Source: Planctomycetota bacterium
GTDB lineage: Bacteria > Planctomycetota > UBA1135 > GCA-002686595
NCBI GenBank assembly: GCA_016779205.1
Contig: JADHOC010000009.1
Span: 62,001 to 126,000, forward strand
Reading direction: 5' to 3'
Length of the DNA: 64,000 nucleotides
Below are positions 8,924 through 17,730 of the stretch, piece by piece. Position numbers and translations under genes: made by a program. The notes under the pieces are model-generated. The model searched no databases. It was not told the origin of the DNA and saw only the letters and a list, made by a program, of their open reading frames with translations. Position 1 is the first letter of the stretch, and every line of letters starts with the position of its first letter.

Positions 8924-10165
8924 ATGTCGACCATGATCCAACCTCTCCTCCTCGCGCTGCACGGCATTGGCCTGGCGGCGGCGCCCTCGCCCTCCGTCCC
9001 GGCCCCCGAGGTGACGATGCCCGTCGCCGGCGAGTGGGTCGAGCTGTTCGACGGTGCGACCTTGAGCGGGTGGACCCAGCGCAACGGCACCGCGACCTAC
9101 GAGGTCGTCGACGGGGCCATCATCGGCACCACGAGCGCCGGGAGCCCGAACTCCTTTCTCTGCAGCGATCGCTTCTACGGCGACTACGAGCTCGAGTTCG
9201 ACGTCAAGCTCTTTGACGACCAGCTCAACAGCGGCGTGCAGATCCGGAGCCACTCGAACCCCGGGTTCAAGGAAGGCCGCGTGCACGGATATCAGGTGGA
9301 GGTGGCCACCAACGGGCACGCTGGCTTCATCTATGACGAGGCCGGCCGCGGGTGGCTGAGCAAGGACCGGGACCAGCCCGCGAGCCGGGCGGCGTTCAAG
9401 TCAGGGGAGTGGAACCGCTACAAGGTCATCTGCTTCGGCCAGTCGATTCGAACCTGGGTGAACGGCGTCCCGGTGGCCAACGTCACCGACGCCGTCTCCC
9501 CTGCGGGGTTCATCGGGCTCCAGGTTCACTCCGTGGGCGGCGACCCCAAGTGGCGGGTGGGCTGGAAGAATCTGCGGCTCCGTGAGCTCGGGGACGGAGG
9601 CGGCTTCGCCTCCCTGTTCAATGGCCGCAACCTCAAGGGCTGGAAGGTCGCGGAGCGTCCGGAGAGCGTCCGCGTCGAAAACGGCGCGCTCATCGTCAAC
9701 GGTGACCGCGCCCATGTGTTCTACGACGGCCCGGTCTATCACCACTCCTTCAAGAACTTCGAGCTCCGCGCGCTCGTGCGCTCCAAGCCCGGCTCCAACA
9801 GCGGGATCTACTTCCACACGGTCTTCCAGGAGGCCGGGTGGCCTTCCAAGGGCTACGAGGTCCAGGTCAACAACACCCAGGGGGACTGGCGCAGGACGGG
9901 CGGCCTGTATGGCATCGACGATCTCAAGGAGCCGCCGGCCAAGGACGACGAGTGGTTCCCCATGCACATCAAGGTCGTGGGCAAGCGCGTCCAGATCATG
10001 GTCAACGGGAACCAGGTGATCGACTACACCGAGCCGGACGACGTGGAGCGACCCGAGTCCTTCGCCGGGCGGCTCGTGGACCGGGGCACCTTCGCGCTCC
10101 AGGCCCACGACCCGGGCTCCGAGGTCTGGTACAAGGCGATCGAGGTCCGGCCGCTGCCCGAATAG
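8924..10165 (+). CDS. Exported protein with two DUF1080 (3-keto-disaccharide hydrolase-like) domains
   Basis: About 413 residues. The start at 8924 (alternative ATG at 8933) gives a signal peptide MIQPLLLALHGIGLAAAP. Two DUF1080 domains follow: the first has GEWVELFDGATLSGWTQRNG, FYGDYELEFDVKL and NSGVQIRSHS; the second has FASLFNGRNLKGWK, FKNFELRALVRSKPG and NSGIYFHTVF. DUF1080 proteins are very common in Planctomycetes, adopt a concanavalin-like jelly roll, and some members hydrolyse 3-keto-glycosides. The duplication is clear. The gene ends 10 bases before the convergent PhoD-like gene. A TAGGCT box at 8871-8876 might be the -10 of a transcript with a leader of about 40 bases. Confidence 0.88.
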   Translation: MSTMIQPLLLALHGIGLAAAPSPSVPAPEVTMPVAGEWVELFDGATLSGWTQRNGTATYEVVDGAIIGTTSAGSPNSFLCSDRFYGDYELEFDVKLFDDQLNSGVQIRSHSNPGFKEGRVHGYQVEVATNGHAGFIYDEAGRGWLSKDRDQPASRAAFKSGEWNRYKVICFGQSIRTWVNGVPVANVTDAVSPAGFIGLQVHSVGGDPKWRVGWKNLRLRELGDGGGFASLFNGRNLKGWKVAERPESVRVENGALIVNGDRAHVFYDGPVYHHSFKNFELRALVRSKPGSNSGIYFHTVFQEAGWPSKGYEVQVNNTQGDWRRTGGLYGIDDLKEPPAKDDEWFPMHIKVVGKRVQIMVNGNQVIDYTEPDDVERPESFAGRLVDRGTFALQAHDPGSEVWYKAIEVRPLPE

Positions 10166-10175
10166 GTCGGCGGCT

Positions 10176-11255
10176 TCAGGAACCAGGCACGGCCAGCTCC
10201 GAGAGGCGCAGGTCCACCTGGTTCCGGATGGCCCCCGTCAGGTCCATGCTCATGAGGCGGACCGCCGGGTCCGCCTCGTCCCAGTCGACCTCGATCCAGC
10301 CCACGTTGTGCTCCGCGACGGCCGGGCCGACGCGGCGTGAGCTGGGCTCGATGATGTCCCAGTCCTGGTTGATCCCGCTCGCGGTGACGTCGTGGAGGGG
10401 ATAGAGGCCCGGGGCTCGCTGGCGGTTGATCTCTCCCCAGTGGACGTCCCCGGAGATGAAGACCACCCCGTTGGCGGCGGTGTCGCGGATGAGCTGCACC
10501 ATGCGTCGGCGCTCCGCGGGGATGAGGGTCCAGCTCTCCCAGCCGTTGTAGCTGTGCCCGAACTGGATGCTGGTGGCGATGATGCGCAGGTCCGCCGGCT
10601 CCCGGAGGCGCGCGTCGAGCCACTCCCACTGGGCCTCCCCGAGCAGCGCGGCGCCATGGTCGGGGTTGGGCCGGTACTGGTTCTTGAAGGGGGAGGGCGG
10701 GGTCTCGCCGTTCGGCAGGAGCGGGTCCCGGAAGCTGCGGGTGTCCAGGAGGATGACCTGCAGGGTGCGCCCGCCTTCCTCGAAGCGCTCGGCGTGGTAG
10801 ATCCCGGCGTGGGCGCGGCGCGGGGAGTCGAGGGGCTCACGCCAGAAGTCCAGGAAGACCTCCCGGGACCTCTCGCGCTGGGTGTACTCCGAGCCTGCGT
10901 CGTTGGCGCCGTAGTCGTGATCGTCCCAGACGGCCAGGGTCGGGCAGTGCTGGCGCAGGGCGGTGAACTCCGGCCTGGCGGCCAGGGTGCTGTACTTGCC
11001 GGCGAGCAGCCCCATGTCCTCGGTGTCCCCGTAGATGTTGTCTCCGAGGTAGATGAAGAGCTCGGGGTCCCGCTGGATGACCTCCATCAGGATGGGCTGG
11101 GGCCGCTCCTGGTCCGCGCAGGAGCCAAAGGCGATGCGGCCAGGCAGACGGTTCGAGTCGATCACCTGGGCGTCGAACCCGAACTGGTTGAGGTCGGGGG
11201 TGGAGCTGCAGGCCGCGCCGGCGAGGGCGAGCCCGAGGAGCAAGTGTCGGGTCAT
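10176..11255 (-). CDS. PhoD-like alkaline phosphatase family lipoprotein
   Basis: A 359-residue protein of the PhoD/metallophosphatase family. It has a lipoprotein signal (LALAGAAC), then FGSC (about 43), FIYLGDNIYGD (D-N metal ligands), LAVWDDHDYGANDAG (the D-D-H-D-x-G-x-N-D motif), VILLDTRSFRDPLL, and late FISGDVHWGEI. These motifs bind the binuclear metal centre of PhoD-type phosphodiesterases/phosphomonoesterases. It would act in the periplasm, possibly in phosphate scavenging, which fits the Pst locus further on but is not linked to it by position. It is convergent with the DUF1080 gene. Active-site residues look intact. Confidence 0.88.
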   Translation of the reverse strand: MTRHLLLGLALAGAACSSTPDLNQFGFDAQVIDSNRLPGRIAFGSCADQERPQPILMEVIQRDPELFIYLGDNIYGDTEDMGLLAGKYSTLAARPEFTALRQHCPTLAVWDDHDYGANDAGSEYTQRERSREVFLDFWREPLDSPRRAHAGIYHAERFEEGGRTLQVILLDTRSFRDPLLPNGETPPSPFKNQYRPNPDHGAALLGEAQWEWLDARLREPADLRIIATSIQFGHSYNGWESWTLIPAERRRMVQLIRDTAANGVVFISGDVHWGEINRQRAPGLYPLHDVTASGINQDWDIIEPSSRRVGPAVAEHNVGWIEVDWDEADPAVRLMSMDLTGAIRNQVDLRLSELAVPGS

Positions 11256-11333
11256 GGTGGATCGGAGGGGCGGATGGGGCGCCGCGCGGCCTCCTTCGGG
11301 GGAGCGCGCTGGAGGGAGTGATGGCCGGGGGGG

Positions 11334-12626
11334 TCAGCCGCGGACGGGCGCGGCCGCCAGCTCGACGTAGCGACGTGCGGCGGTGCCCCAGCGGAAGTCA
11401 CGGCCCACGTGGTCGCGGAGCCCTTCGCCCAGGGAGCGCAGGCGTTCGGGCGTTCGGTGGAGGTCGAGGATCCTCGCCGCCAGGGCCTCGGGGTCCTCCG
11501 GGGGCACCAGCGCGCCGTGGACCCCGTCCTCGATCAGCTCCCCGACCCCGCAGATATCCGTGGCGATCACCGGGGTCCCAAGGGCGCCCGCCTCGAGGAG
11601 CACGATGGCAAAGGACTCGACCCGGGAGGGCAGCACGAAGGCGGCTGCGCCATCCATGAGGGCGAGGGTCTGGCCGTGGGGCAGGTCCTCGATCATCTCG
11701 ACCCGCTCGCCGAGCCCAAGCTCCTCGATCCATCGCGCCGTGGCGTCGGAGGTCTCGCCCCGGCGTCCGACCATGACGAGGTCGAGGTCCGGGGTCGCCG
11801 CCGCCACCCGGCTGAAGGCCTGGAGGAGGACGTCGTGGGCCTTCTTGGGTTCGTAGGTCCCGACGCTGCAGAGATACGGCCGCGTGCGCTCCCTGGAGGG
11901 GCCAGCGGTGGCCCGGGCCGCCGCCACATGGTCGAGCTCGATCCCGTTGTGGATCGTGGTCACCGCGTCCCGGGGGAGGCCGTACTCGGCGACCACCTCG
12001 TCCCTCAGGCCGTCCGAGCAGGCGACCACGTGGTCCGCGTGCCGGAGCATCCAGTCCCACAGGCGGCGCTCCAGGCCGCGGCCGCCGAAGGTGGAGCGGA
12101 TCTCCAGGCCATGCAGCGAGATCACGATCCTGAAGCGAGGACCGCCCAGCGAGCGAGCCGCGAACCAGGTCAGGAGGTCGAGCCCGGGGAAGTGGGCGTT
12201 CACCACCTGCACCTCTTCACGGCGGGCGAAGGCGCGCAGGGCGCGCAGGTGCATGGGGAGGGCCAGCAGGTACCGCAGGGCCCCGATGGCCGTCAGGCCC
12301 CCGGAGGTCCGGGGGGAGCGGACCCGCAGAAAGACCCGCTCGAGCCCATCTTCGTGCACGTGGCGGGGGCGGGTGTCGGCCCACTCATTCACGGCGAGCA
12401 GCGGCCGGAGCGGCCCGCTCTCCACGAGCTGCTCCATCAACGCCTTGACCACCTGGCTCACGCCCCCGATGGCGCCGATGTCCCAGGGCATGGTGAAGAG
12501 ATAGGTCCCTTCCTTCCCGGCGTGGTGAGGGCCTCGCCGTTCGACGCTCGAGCCCTCGGGCTCACCGTCGGACGGTGCGGGGGGTGGTGCGTGCGGCGTC
12601 ACGTTGGGGTGGGGAGGCAGCGCCAC
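11334..12626 (-). CDS. Glycosyltransferase family 4 protein
   Basis: A GT-B fold glycosyltransferase of the GT4 group. The N-terminal half begins with TYLFTMPWDIGAIGGVSQVV (acceptor domain, glycine-rich loop) and includes VVNAHFPGLDLLTWFAA and VISLHGLEI. The C-terminal half has YLCSVGTYEPKKAHDVLLQA, the E-x7-E motif in ESFAIVLLEAG, and GTPVIATDICGVGELIEDG, the donor nucleotide-sugar site. It probably transfers a hexose in exopolysaccharide or glycolipid synthesis; the substrate cannot be read. The open frame starts with GTG at 12626, and the first 40 residues are Pro-rich and unlike the family, so the true start may lie downstream (for example near residue 30). No neighbouring polysaccharide genes. 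Confidence 0.85.
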   Translation of the reverse strand: MALPPHPNVTPHAPPPAPSDGEPEGSSVERRGPHHAGKEGTYLFTMPWDIGAIGGVSQVVKALMEQLVESGPLRPLLAVNEWADTRPRHVHEDGLERVFLRVRSPRTSGGLTAIGALRYLLALPMHLRALRAFARREEVQVVNAHFPGLDLLTWFAARSLGGPRFRIVISLHGLEIRSTFGGRGLERRLWDWMLRHADHVVACSDGLRDEVVAEYGLPRDAVTTIHNGIELDHVAAARATAGPSRERTRPYLCSVGTYEPKKAHDVLLQAFSRVAAATPDLDLVMVGRRGETSDATARWIEELGLGERVEMIEDLPHGQTLALMDGAAAFVLPSRVESFAIVLLEAGALGTPVIATDICGVGELIEDGVHGALVPPEDPEALAARILDLHRTPERLRSLGEGLRDHVGRDFRWGTAARRYVELAAAPVRG

Positions 12627-12783
12627 CGGTGATGGCGGGCGAGGACCGATCCTGGGGAAAGCTTACCGAACCATCGCCCGGTCTCGCAGCCCTGTGAGGG
12701 CGCAGGGGAGTGCCTCCGCTCCTGAGGTGAGACCTGCCGCCCAGTCTCCCATGCCAGCCTGCGGAGTGAGGTCCGAGGTGGCC

Positions 12784-12795
12784 TATGCTAGCCCC
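12784..12795 (+). promoter_or_regulatory. Putative leaderless -10 box for the beta-helix gene
   Basis: TATGCT (12784-12789) is followed by 6 bases and the ATG at 12796. It lies inside the longer open frame that starts at 12604, supporting the later start. Confidence 0.4.
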
Positions 12796-14121
12796 ATGAA
12801 CACGCCCTCAACTCGGATGCCGAAATCCGGCCTCGTGGCCGGTGCCCTCACGCTCCTGATCAGCGCCCCTGCCCTGGGCCTGGCTCCCCAGGTGGCCCCG
12901 GCGGCGGTCGGTGCCCAGGAGAAGACGCCGGCGGCGGTGAGGCCGCTCGAGTCGCGCACCTTCGTGGCGCTGGACCAGGTGGAGGCTAGCCCTGGCGAGA
13001 ACAAGAAGGTGGCGCTGCCGTTGCTCCGCGCAAGCCGGGCGCCGCGTAAGCGCGTTGGGACCATCGGGGACGTCAAGGAGTGGAAGCGCGGTACCAGCGT
13101 GGTGAAGCGCAACCTGGAGTCCGTGGTACCCAAGGGGTACTCCACCTGGAGCAGCAACCTGCACCGCAAGGAGCTGGTGGTGCGGGGTGGGACCTACACC
13201 TGGGACAACATCGGGGTGACGGCTGCGCCAGACGCTCACCAGCTGAAGTGGGGCACCCGCGAGTTGAATTGCCCCGAGCGGATCTTCCGCAACTGCGACT
13301 TCACGAGGATCCCGAAGGAGCATGGCCTCTACGTGTCGAGCTACGCGAACACGACGGTGGACGGGTGCACCTTCCTGATGACGGGGAGCCAGGGGGCCCA
13401 GTTTGCCCATCGCTCCGTGCCTTATCAGCAGTACGACCCCGATTGCCTTCCTTACCAGAGCCCGCCGGTCCACGTGGTGCGCAACTCGCACTTCGTGGAC
13501 TGTGGATTCAAGGGCGCGCGTCCTTCCTTCAACCTCACGTACTTCGATCCGGGGACGTCCTCCATGCCGGGGACGGTTCTCGTGGAGGACTGCTCGTTTG
13601 TCTGCAGCTGGCCGGAGACGCGCGCGGACGGGCACCGCTCGACGGGAGCGATCGTGGTGACGAACATGCGGGGGGCCGGGCCATTGGATCCAAAGATCGG
13701 GCCCATGATGAAGAGCGTGACCCTGCGTAACTGCCTCTTTGACTTCACCGAGGGGGACCGGGAGATCGTGGACATTCGCTCCACCGCCGAGATCCTGATC
13801 GAGGACTGCGCCTTCATCGGGCGCAAGCACGCCCACCCCTACGTGCTGGTGGACCGCGATAATTCCGGTCGCGACCTCAACGGGACCAAGTCCGAGCGCA
13901 TCGTTCTGCGGAACAACCGCGCGCGAGGCGTCGCCTTGAAGATCCAGTTGCGTGGCGACGACGGCGAGCGCTCCTTCGTCGAGGTGCCCCTGAATTGCCC
14001 GGGGGAGGAGCGCATCTACAGTGCCGTGACCGGCAGCCTCGTCTCGAAGCGCTCGCTCCAGGAGCCAGAGGAGGCTCCAGCTGCTCTTCCTGACCCGAGC
14101 GGCGAGCGCGATCAGGGCTGA
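12796..14121 (+). CDS. Exported right-handed beta-helix protein
   Basis: A 441-residue exported protein. The start at 12796 gives a signal peptide (GLVAGALTLLISAPALGLAP). The region from about 120 to 400 shows repeated short strands with N/C-rich turns of a parallel beta-helix: IFRNCDFTRI, TTVDGCTFLM, VVRNSHFVDC, VLVEDCSFVC, VTLRNCLFDF, ILIEDCAFIG and IVLRNNRARG. Parallel beta-helix proteins often bind or cleave polysaccharides, but no lyase catalytic residues can be assigned. The C-terminal tail is acidic and low-complexity. The gene is divergent from the GT4 gene and convergent with the sulfatase-like gene at 14149. Not recognised as a named protein. Confidence 0.8.
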   Translation: MNTPSTRMPKSGLVAGALTLLISAPALGLAPQVAPAAVGAQEKTPAAVRPLESRTFVALDQVEASPGENKKVALPLLRASRAPRKRVGTIGDVKEWKRGTSVVKRNLESVVPKGYSTWSSNLHRKELVVRGGTYTWDNIGVTAAPDAHQLKWGTRELNCPERIFRNCDFTRIPKEHGLYVSSYANTTVDGCTFLMTGSQGAQFAHRSVPYQQYDPDCLPYQSPPVHVVRNSHFVDCGFKGARPSFNLTYFDPGTSSMPGTVLVEDCSFVCSWPETRADGHRSTGAIVVTNMRGAGPLDPKIGPMMKSVTLRNCLFDFTEGDREIVDIRSTAEILIEDCAFIGRKHAHPYVLVDRDNSGRDLNGTKSERIVLRNNRARGVALKIQLRGDDGERSFVEVPLNCPGEERIYSAVTGSLVSKRSLQEPEEAPAALPDPSGERDQG

Positions 14122-14127
14122 GGGTGC

Positions 14128-14147
14128 CCGCGCGCCCGGTGGCGCGG
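14128..14147. terminator. Short GC hairpin between convergent genes
   Basis: CCGCGC (14128-14133) pairs with GCGCGG (14142-14147) across an 8-base loop, between the stops of the convergent beta-helix and sulfatase-like genes. No T tract. Weak. Confidence 0.3.
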
Positions 14148-14148
14148 C

Positions 14149-16398
14149 TCAGTCCTCGCCCGTGGCGTAGCCGAGCTCGGCGAGCTGCGCCCGGAGCTCG
14201 GGGCTGGATGCCGCCCCGCTCCCGGTCCAGCGGCGCGGGTGAGCTTGTCGCAGGGCTTCCAGGGTCTCATCGGCTCCGTCAAGGGTCCACTCGAGGCTGG
14301 AGGCGCCCTGGGTTTCGCCAGGATCGGCGTCGAGCGCGAAGATCGTCGTGCTCGGGTGCGCGTCCTCGGGCCGGAGATCCTCGGGGTACCAGATCAACTT
14401 GATGCCGTCGCGCTCGAGGGCGTACGTCATCTCCTCCGATCCTGAGGGCCGGTAGAGCACCCACCGGGTCGGCGCCCCGGTGTCCGCGGCAGGCGCTTCG
14501 AGCAGTGACCGGCCCGACCAGCCGCGCGGCACCGGCGCGTCCGCCACCTGCGCGATCGTCGGCGCGACGTCCACGCTCATGGCGGCCCGCGGGCTCCGTG
14601 TGCCCGTGCTTGGCTCGGACATCGAGCGGGGCGGAAGGAGGATCAGGGGGACCCGGAGCTGCTCCTCGTAGAGGCTGTTGCTGTGGTTGAACTGGCCGTG
14701 CTCGGCGAACTCCTCTCCGTGGTCGGCGGTGATGATCACGAGGGTGTCGTCCAGGGCGCCAGCGGCCTTGAGGCGGTCCATGAACGCGCCGAAGGCCACG
14801 TCGAGCTCGCGGATCTCGGCGTCGTAGAGGTCGCTGAGGTAGCGCGCGTCCTCGGCGGTGTAGTCGTGGGCCTTGTGGGCGGCGGGCACGTCGTCCACCC
14901 GGGCGTTCACGGGGAGCGGGCCGTCGTAGGGACGGACCAGGAGCTCGCGGGCAGCCCCCTCCGGGTCATAGGGCGTGTGGACCTTGTAGGTGTGGACGAA
15001 CGCGAAGTACGGACGCTCGCGGGCCTCGATCCAGGCAGCGGCGCCGTCGAGGGTCTCGTCCACCTCCGCGAGGGCGCATCGGAAGCGACCGAAGCCCTGG
15101 GCCAGGCCAAGCTCCGGGCGGACGTAGCCCGCCTCGGTGAAGGCTGCGGTGTCGTAGCCGGCGTTGAACAGGACCTCGGCGATGGTCTCCGCCTCCTCGG
15201 GCAGGCGGACCGAGGCGTCGAAGACGCCGTGCTCGATCGCGTGGAGGGAGGAGAAGAGCGAGGCGTGGGAGGGGAGCGTCCAGGGCGCCGCGCTCCAGGC
15301 ACGTTCGTAGAGGACACCTTCACGGGCGAGGGCGTCGATCCGCGGGGAGGTCGGGCGGTCGTACCCGTAGCAACCCAGGCGGTCGGCGCGGAGGGTGTCG
15401 AGGACGACGAGCAGCACGTTCGGTCGCGCCTGGCCCGTCGGCGTCGCCGCCAGCGCGGGGTCGAGCCAGTAGGCCCTCCCGGCCTCGGAGCCCCGCGTCT
15501 GGGTGGCCCGGACCTCGAAGGTGAGCCTCGCGCCCTCGACGTGGTCCGGGAGCATGGGGATGCGCGCCTCGTGGACGGTGTCCGCCTGTTCGGAGGTGAG
15601 GGTCGCACTCCAGAGGGTGCGGCTCGGGTGCCCCTGCGCCCCCCAGGTGATCGCGAAGTGCAGGGCCGCCCGCGCCTGGTCGTTCACCTCGAGCATCGGA
15701 GCTCCCTCCTGATCGCCCACGGAGCGCAGGCTCCAGAGGTCCCGGGCGAAGCCGAACTCCAGGGCCCTTCGGGCGTCCGCGGGCGCCAGGTCCCATGAGA
15801 TGGCGCTCCCTGCCATGGTGCGGACGGCGCGGCGCGACTCCCCATCGAAGGTCTGGTGGCGGGTCGGCAGCCGTTCTCCGGGAGGGGCGCCCTGGGCGCC
15901 GAGGCGCTCGCGCAGGGCCGCCGTGCTGGTGGGATAGCAGGGTCGGAAGACCGGGGGGTTGGCCTGGCGTGAGGGGGTCGAGAGGTGGACGCCCGTGGGG
16001 TCCACCAGCACCTCCCCGGGGGAGACGTCCGCGGCGTCCATGGGGGCTTCGAGGGCGCGGATCACCTCGCGTGCGGAGGGCCCGGTGAGGGCGCGGGTGG
16101 GGGCCAGGTACCCCGGGCCAGCCACCGGCATCGTGGGGACACCGCGCCACCGCTGGGGGGTCTCGCCCGGCGGAGTGGCGGGGAACACATTCCAGGGCTG
16201 GAACGGTCGGTCGAGGAACCAGACCTCCGCGGAGGAGGAGAGGGCCAAGAGGACGGGGTCGTCGGACCCGGGGACCTCCATGCCGGCCACGGGGCGGTCC
16301 ATGAGGCCCCGGGGCTGGGCGCGCGGCCCCGGCGCCTCCTCCCCGGCGCACCCGAGGCACAGGGTGAGGATGATCGAAAGGAGGGTGAGGCGGGTCAT
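14149..16398 (-). CDS. Sulfatase-superfamily lipoprotein with Thr in place of the formylglycine residue
   Basis: A 749-residue protein starting MTRLTLLSIILTLCLGC (lipoprotein signal). Residues about 20-330 are a beta-rich region with no named domain. The C-terminal half is an alkaline phosphatase/sulfatase fold: PNVLLVVLDTLRADRLGCYG, a nucleophile-region segment APWTLPSHASLF, TLVIITADHGEEFAEHG and the following NHSNSLYEEQLRVPLIL. In true sulfatases the motif is C/S-x-P-x-R with Cys/Ser converted to formylglycine. Here the equivalent is T-L-P-S-H, so the protein cannot be a standard formylglycine sulfatase; Thr nucleophiles are known in related phosphotransferases such as LtaS. The open frame runs to 16659, but the lipoprotein signal fixes 16398. 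Confidence 0.82.
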   Translation of the reverse strand: MTRLTLLSIILTLCLGCAGEEAPGPRAQPRGLMDRPVAGMEVPGSDDPVLLALSSSAEVWFLDRPFQPWNVFPATPPGETPQRWRGVPTMPVAGPGYLAPTRALTGPSAREVIRALEAPMDAADVSPGEVLVDPTGVHLSTPSRQANPPVFRPCYPTSTAALRERLGAQGAPPGERLPTRHQTFDGESRRAVRTMAGSAISWDLAPADARRALEFGFARDLWSLRSVGDQEGAPMLEVNDQARAALHFAITWGAQGHPSRTLWSATLTSEQADTVHEARIPMLPDHVEGARLTFEVRATQTRGSEAGRAYWLDPALAATPTGQARPNVLLVVLDTLRADRLGCYGYDRPTSPRIDALAREGVLYERAWSAAPWTLPSHASLFSSLHAIEHGVFDASVRLPEEAETIAEVLFNAGYDTAAFTEAGYVRPELGLAQGFGRFRCALAEVDETLDGAAAWIEARERPYFAFVHTYKVHTPYDPEGAARELLVRPYDGPLPVNARVDDVPAAHKAHDYTAEDARYLSDLYDAEIRELDVAFGAFMDRLKAAGALDDTLVIITADHGEEFAEHGQFNHSNSLYEEQLRVPLILLPPRSMSEPSTGTRSPRAAMSVDVAPTIAQVADAPVPRGWSGRSLLEAPAADTGAPTRWVLYRPSGSEEMTYALERDGIKLIWYPEDLRPEDAHPSTTIFALDADPGETQGASSLEWTLDGADETLEALRQAHPRRWTGSGAASSPELRAQLAELGYATGED

Positions 16399-16517
16399 GG
16401 GGCGCGGCGGAGGCCTGACCCCGCAACCGCCGTGGATGGTACCGATTGGCCCCTGCTCGCCCCACGGCCTTGCCCGGTTCCGGGGAGGCGCGGCGCCGCC
16501 CTCGGGGGGCGATGGGG

Positions 16518-17579
16518 TCAGAAGCCCGCGACCGCGAGGACCTGGCCCTGGTCCGAGTCGAACTCGGCGCCCAGCTGGGCGATGTACAGGCGCCCATCCG
16601 GACCGAAGGCGCAGGAGACCGGCCCGCGGAGCTCGTCCGTGATGGACTCGACCTTGCACTGGTCGGAATCACCCTCGGGGAGGCTCACGCGCAGGAGGGA
16701 CCCGGGGAGCACCTCGGTGAGGCTCCAGTTGTTGTCGACCACCGCGAGGTCATCGGTCCCGGGGATGCGGTCCATGCCCATGGGATCCTTGACCCCCGGG
16801 AGGCTGTAGCTGGCCTCGAGGGCTCCGCTCTCCGTGTTCCACGCCACGAGGGTGCCGTCCTCCTTTCCGCCCGCGCCGCTGTAGAGCACGAGGACCGTGT
16901 CCTCATCCCACATCATGGACTGCATGGGCGAGTTGACGGCGACGCCCGCATCGTCCGCCGACGCGAAGGGGACCAGCTCCTTGGTGGAGCGGGTGGCGCG
17001 CAGGAGCCAGCTCTTCCCGTCGAAGCCCTGACCGCACACGAAGAGGGTGTCGTCGCCCGCGGCGCACATGCCGGTGAGGTTGCCCTCGCCCTTGTCCGCG
17101 TCCTCCTCGGTGGTCGGCCCCACGGCGTTGGTCTGGTCGGCGTCGCTCGCCGCGCCAGCGGCGCCGTAGAACTGCACGGTCTCCTCGCCGTCCTTGGCGC
17201 CGGCGTTGGTCACGGCGAGGGTGTCGCCCAGCCAGACGGCGGAGAGCGGGCCCAGGCCAAAGGCCTTGGTGCCCGCCTCGGCGTTCACCTTCCAGTACTC
17301 CGTGGGGAAGCCCGTGATGTGGTTGGTGGGCTTGCCGTCGACGAAGAGGATCACTTGACCGTTGCCGCTGTCGCAGACCGTCAGCTCGCCCTTGGCCGAG
17401 AAGCTGATCCCTGAGGGGTTGTTCAGGCCCGTGAGGACCGACGATGCGCTGAAGCCGTCCGCCATTCCGATGGGGAGCGGAGAGCCGGCGCCTGCCCCAT
17501 CGTCGCTGGTGCGGACGCCGCACGCGGTCATCAGAGCCATCAGGGGGAGGAGAGCGGGGGCGATTCGGAACGAGTGCAT
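16518..17579 (-). CDS. NHL/SMP-30-like beta-propeller lipoprotein
   Basis: A 353-residue protein with a lipoprotein signal (LLPLMALMTACG). The body shows repeating propeller blades: VLTGLNNPSGISFSAKGELT, VCDSGNGQVILFVDGKP, GLGPLSAVWLGDTLAVTNAG, DDLAVVDNNWSLTEVLPGSL and CAFGPDGRLYIAQLGAE. The pattern G-x-x-x-P-x-G-(I/L)-x-F followed by a strand ending in D/N-x-G matches NHL or SMP-30/gluconolactonase-type blades. No metal-site residues could be assigned, so a binding or scaffold role is as likely as an enzymatic one. The open frame extends to 17657 but the lipoprotein signal selects 17579. It stands alone between two sulfatase-family genes. Confidence 0.75.
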   Translation of the reverse strand: MHSFRIAPALLPLMALMTACGVRTSDDGAGAGSPLPIGMADGFSASSVLTGLNNPSGISFSAKGELTVCDSGNGQVILFVDGKPTNHITGFPTEYWKVNAEAGTKAFGLGPLSAVWLGDTLAVTNAGAKDGEETVQFYGAAGAASDADQTNAVGPTTEEDADKGEGNLTGMCAAGDDTLFVCGQGFDGKSWLLRATRSTKELVPFASADDAGVAVNSPMQSMMWDEDTVLVLYSGAGGKEDGTLVAWNTESGALEASYSLPGVKDPMGMDRIPGTDDLAVVDNNWSLTEVLPGSLLRVSLPEGDSDQCKVESITDELRGPVSCAFGPDGRLYIAQLGAEFDSDQGQVLAVAGF

Positions 17580-17730
17580 TGGGTTCGCTGAGGTCGACGG
17601 GCGCGGGGTGGTGAAGGAGGAGCATTGTCGAGTTGAGCGGTCTCCGTTGCAACTCATGGCCGAGGTCCCGACCGGAACGGCGATGAGGCTCGTCGGGGAC
17701 GCTCAGGTTCGCGGGACAGCGCCCGGACGC

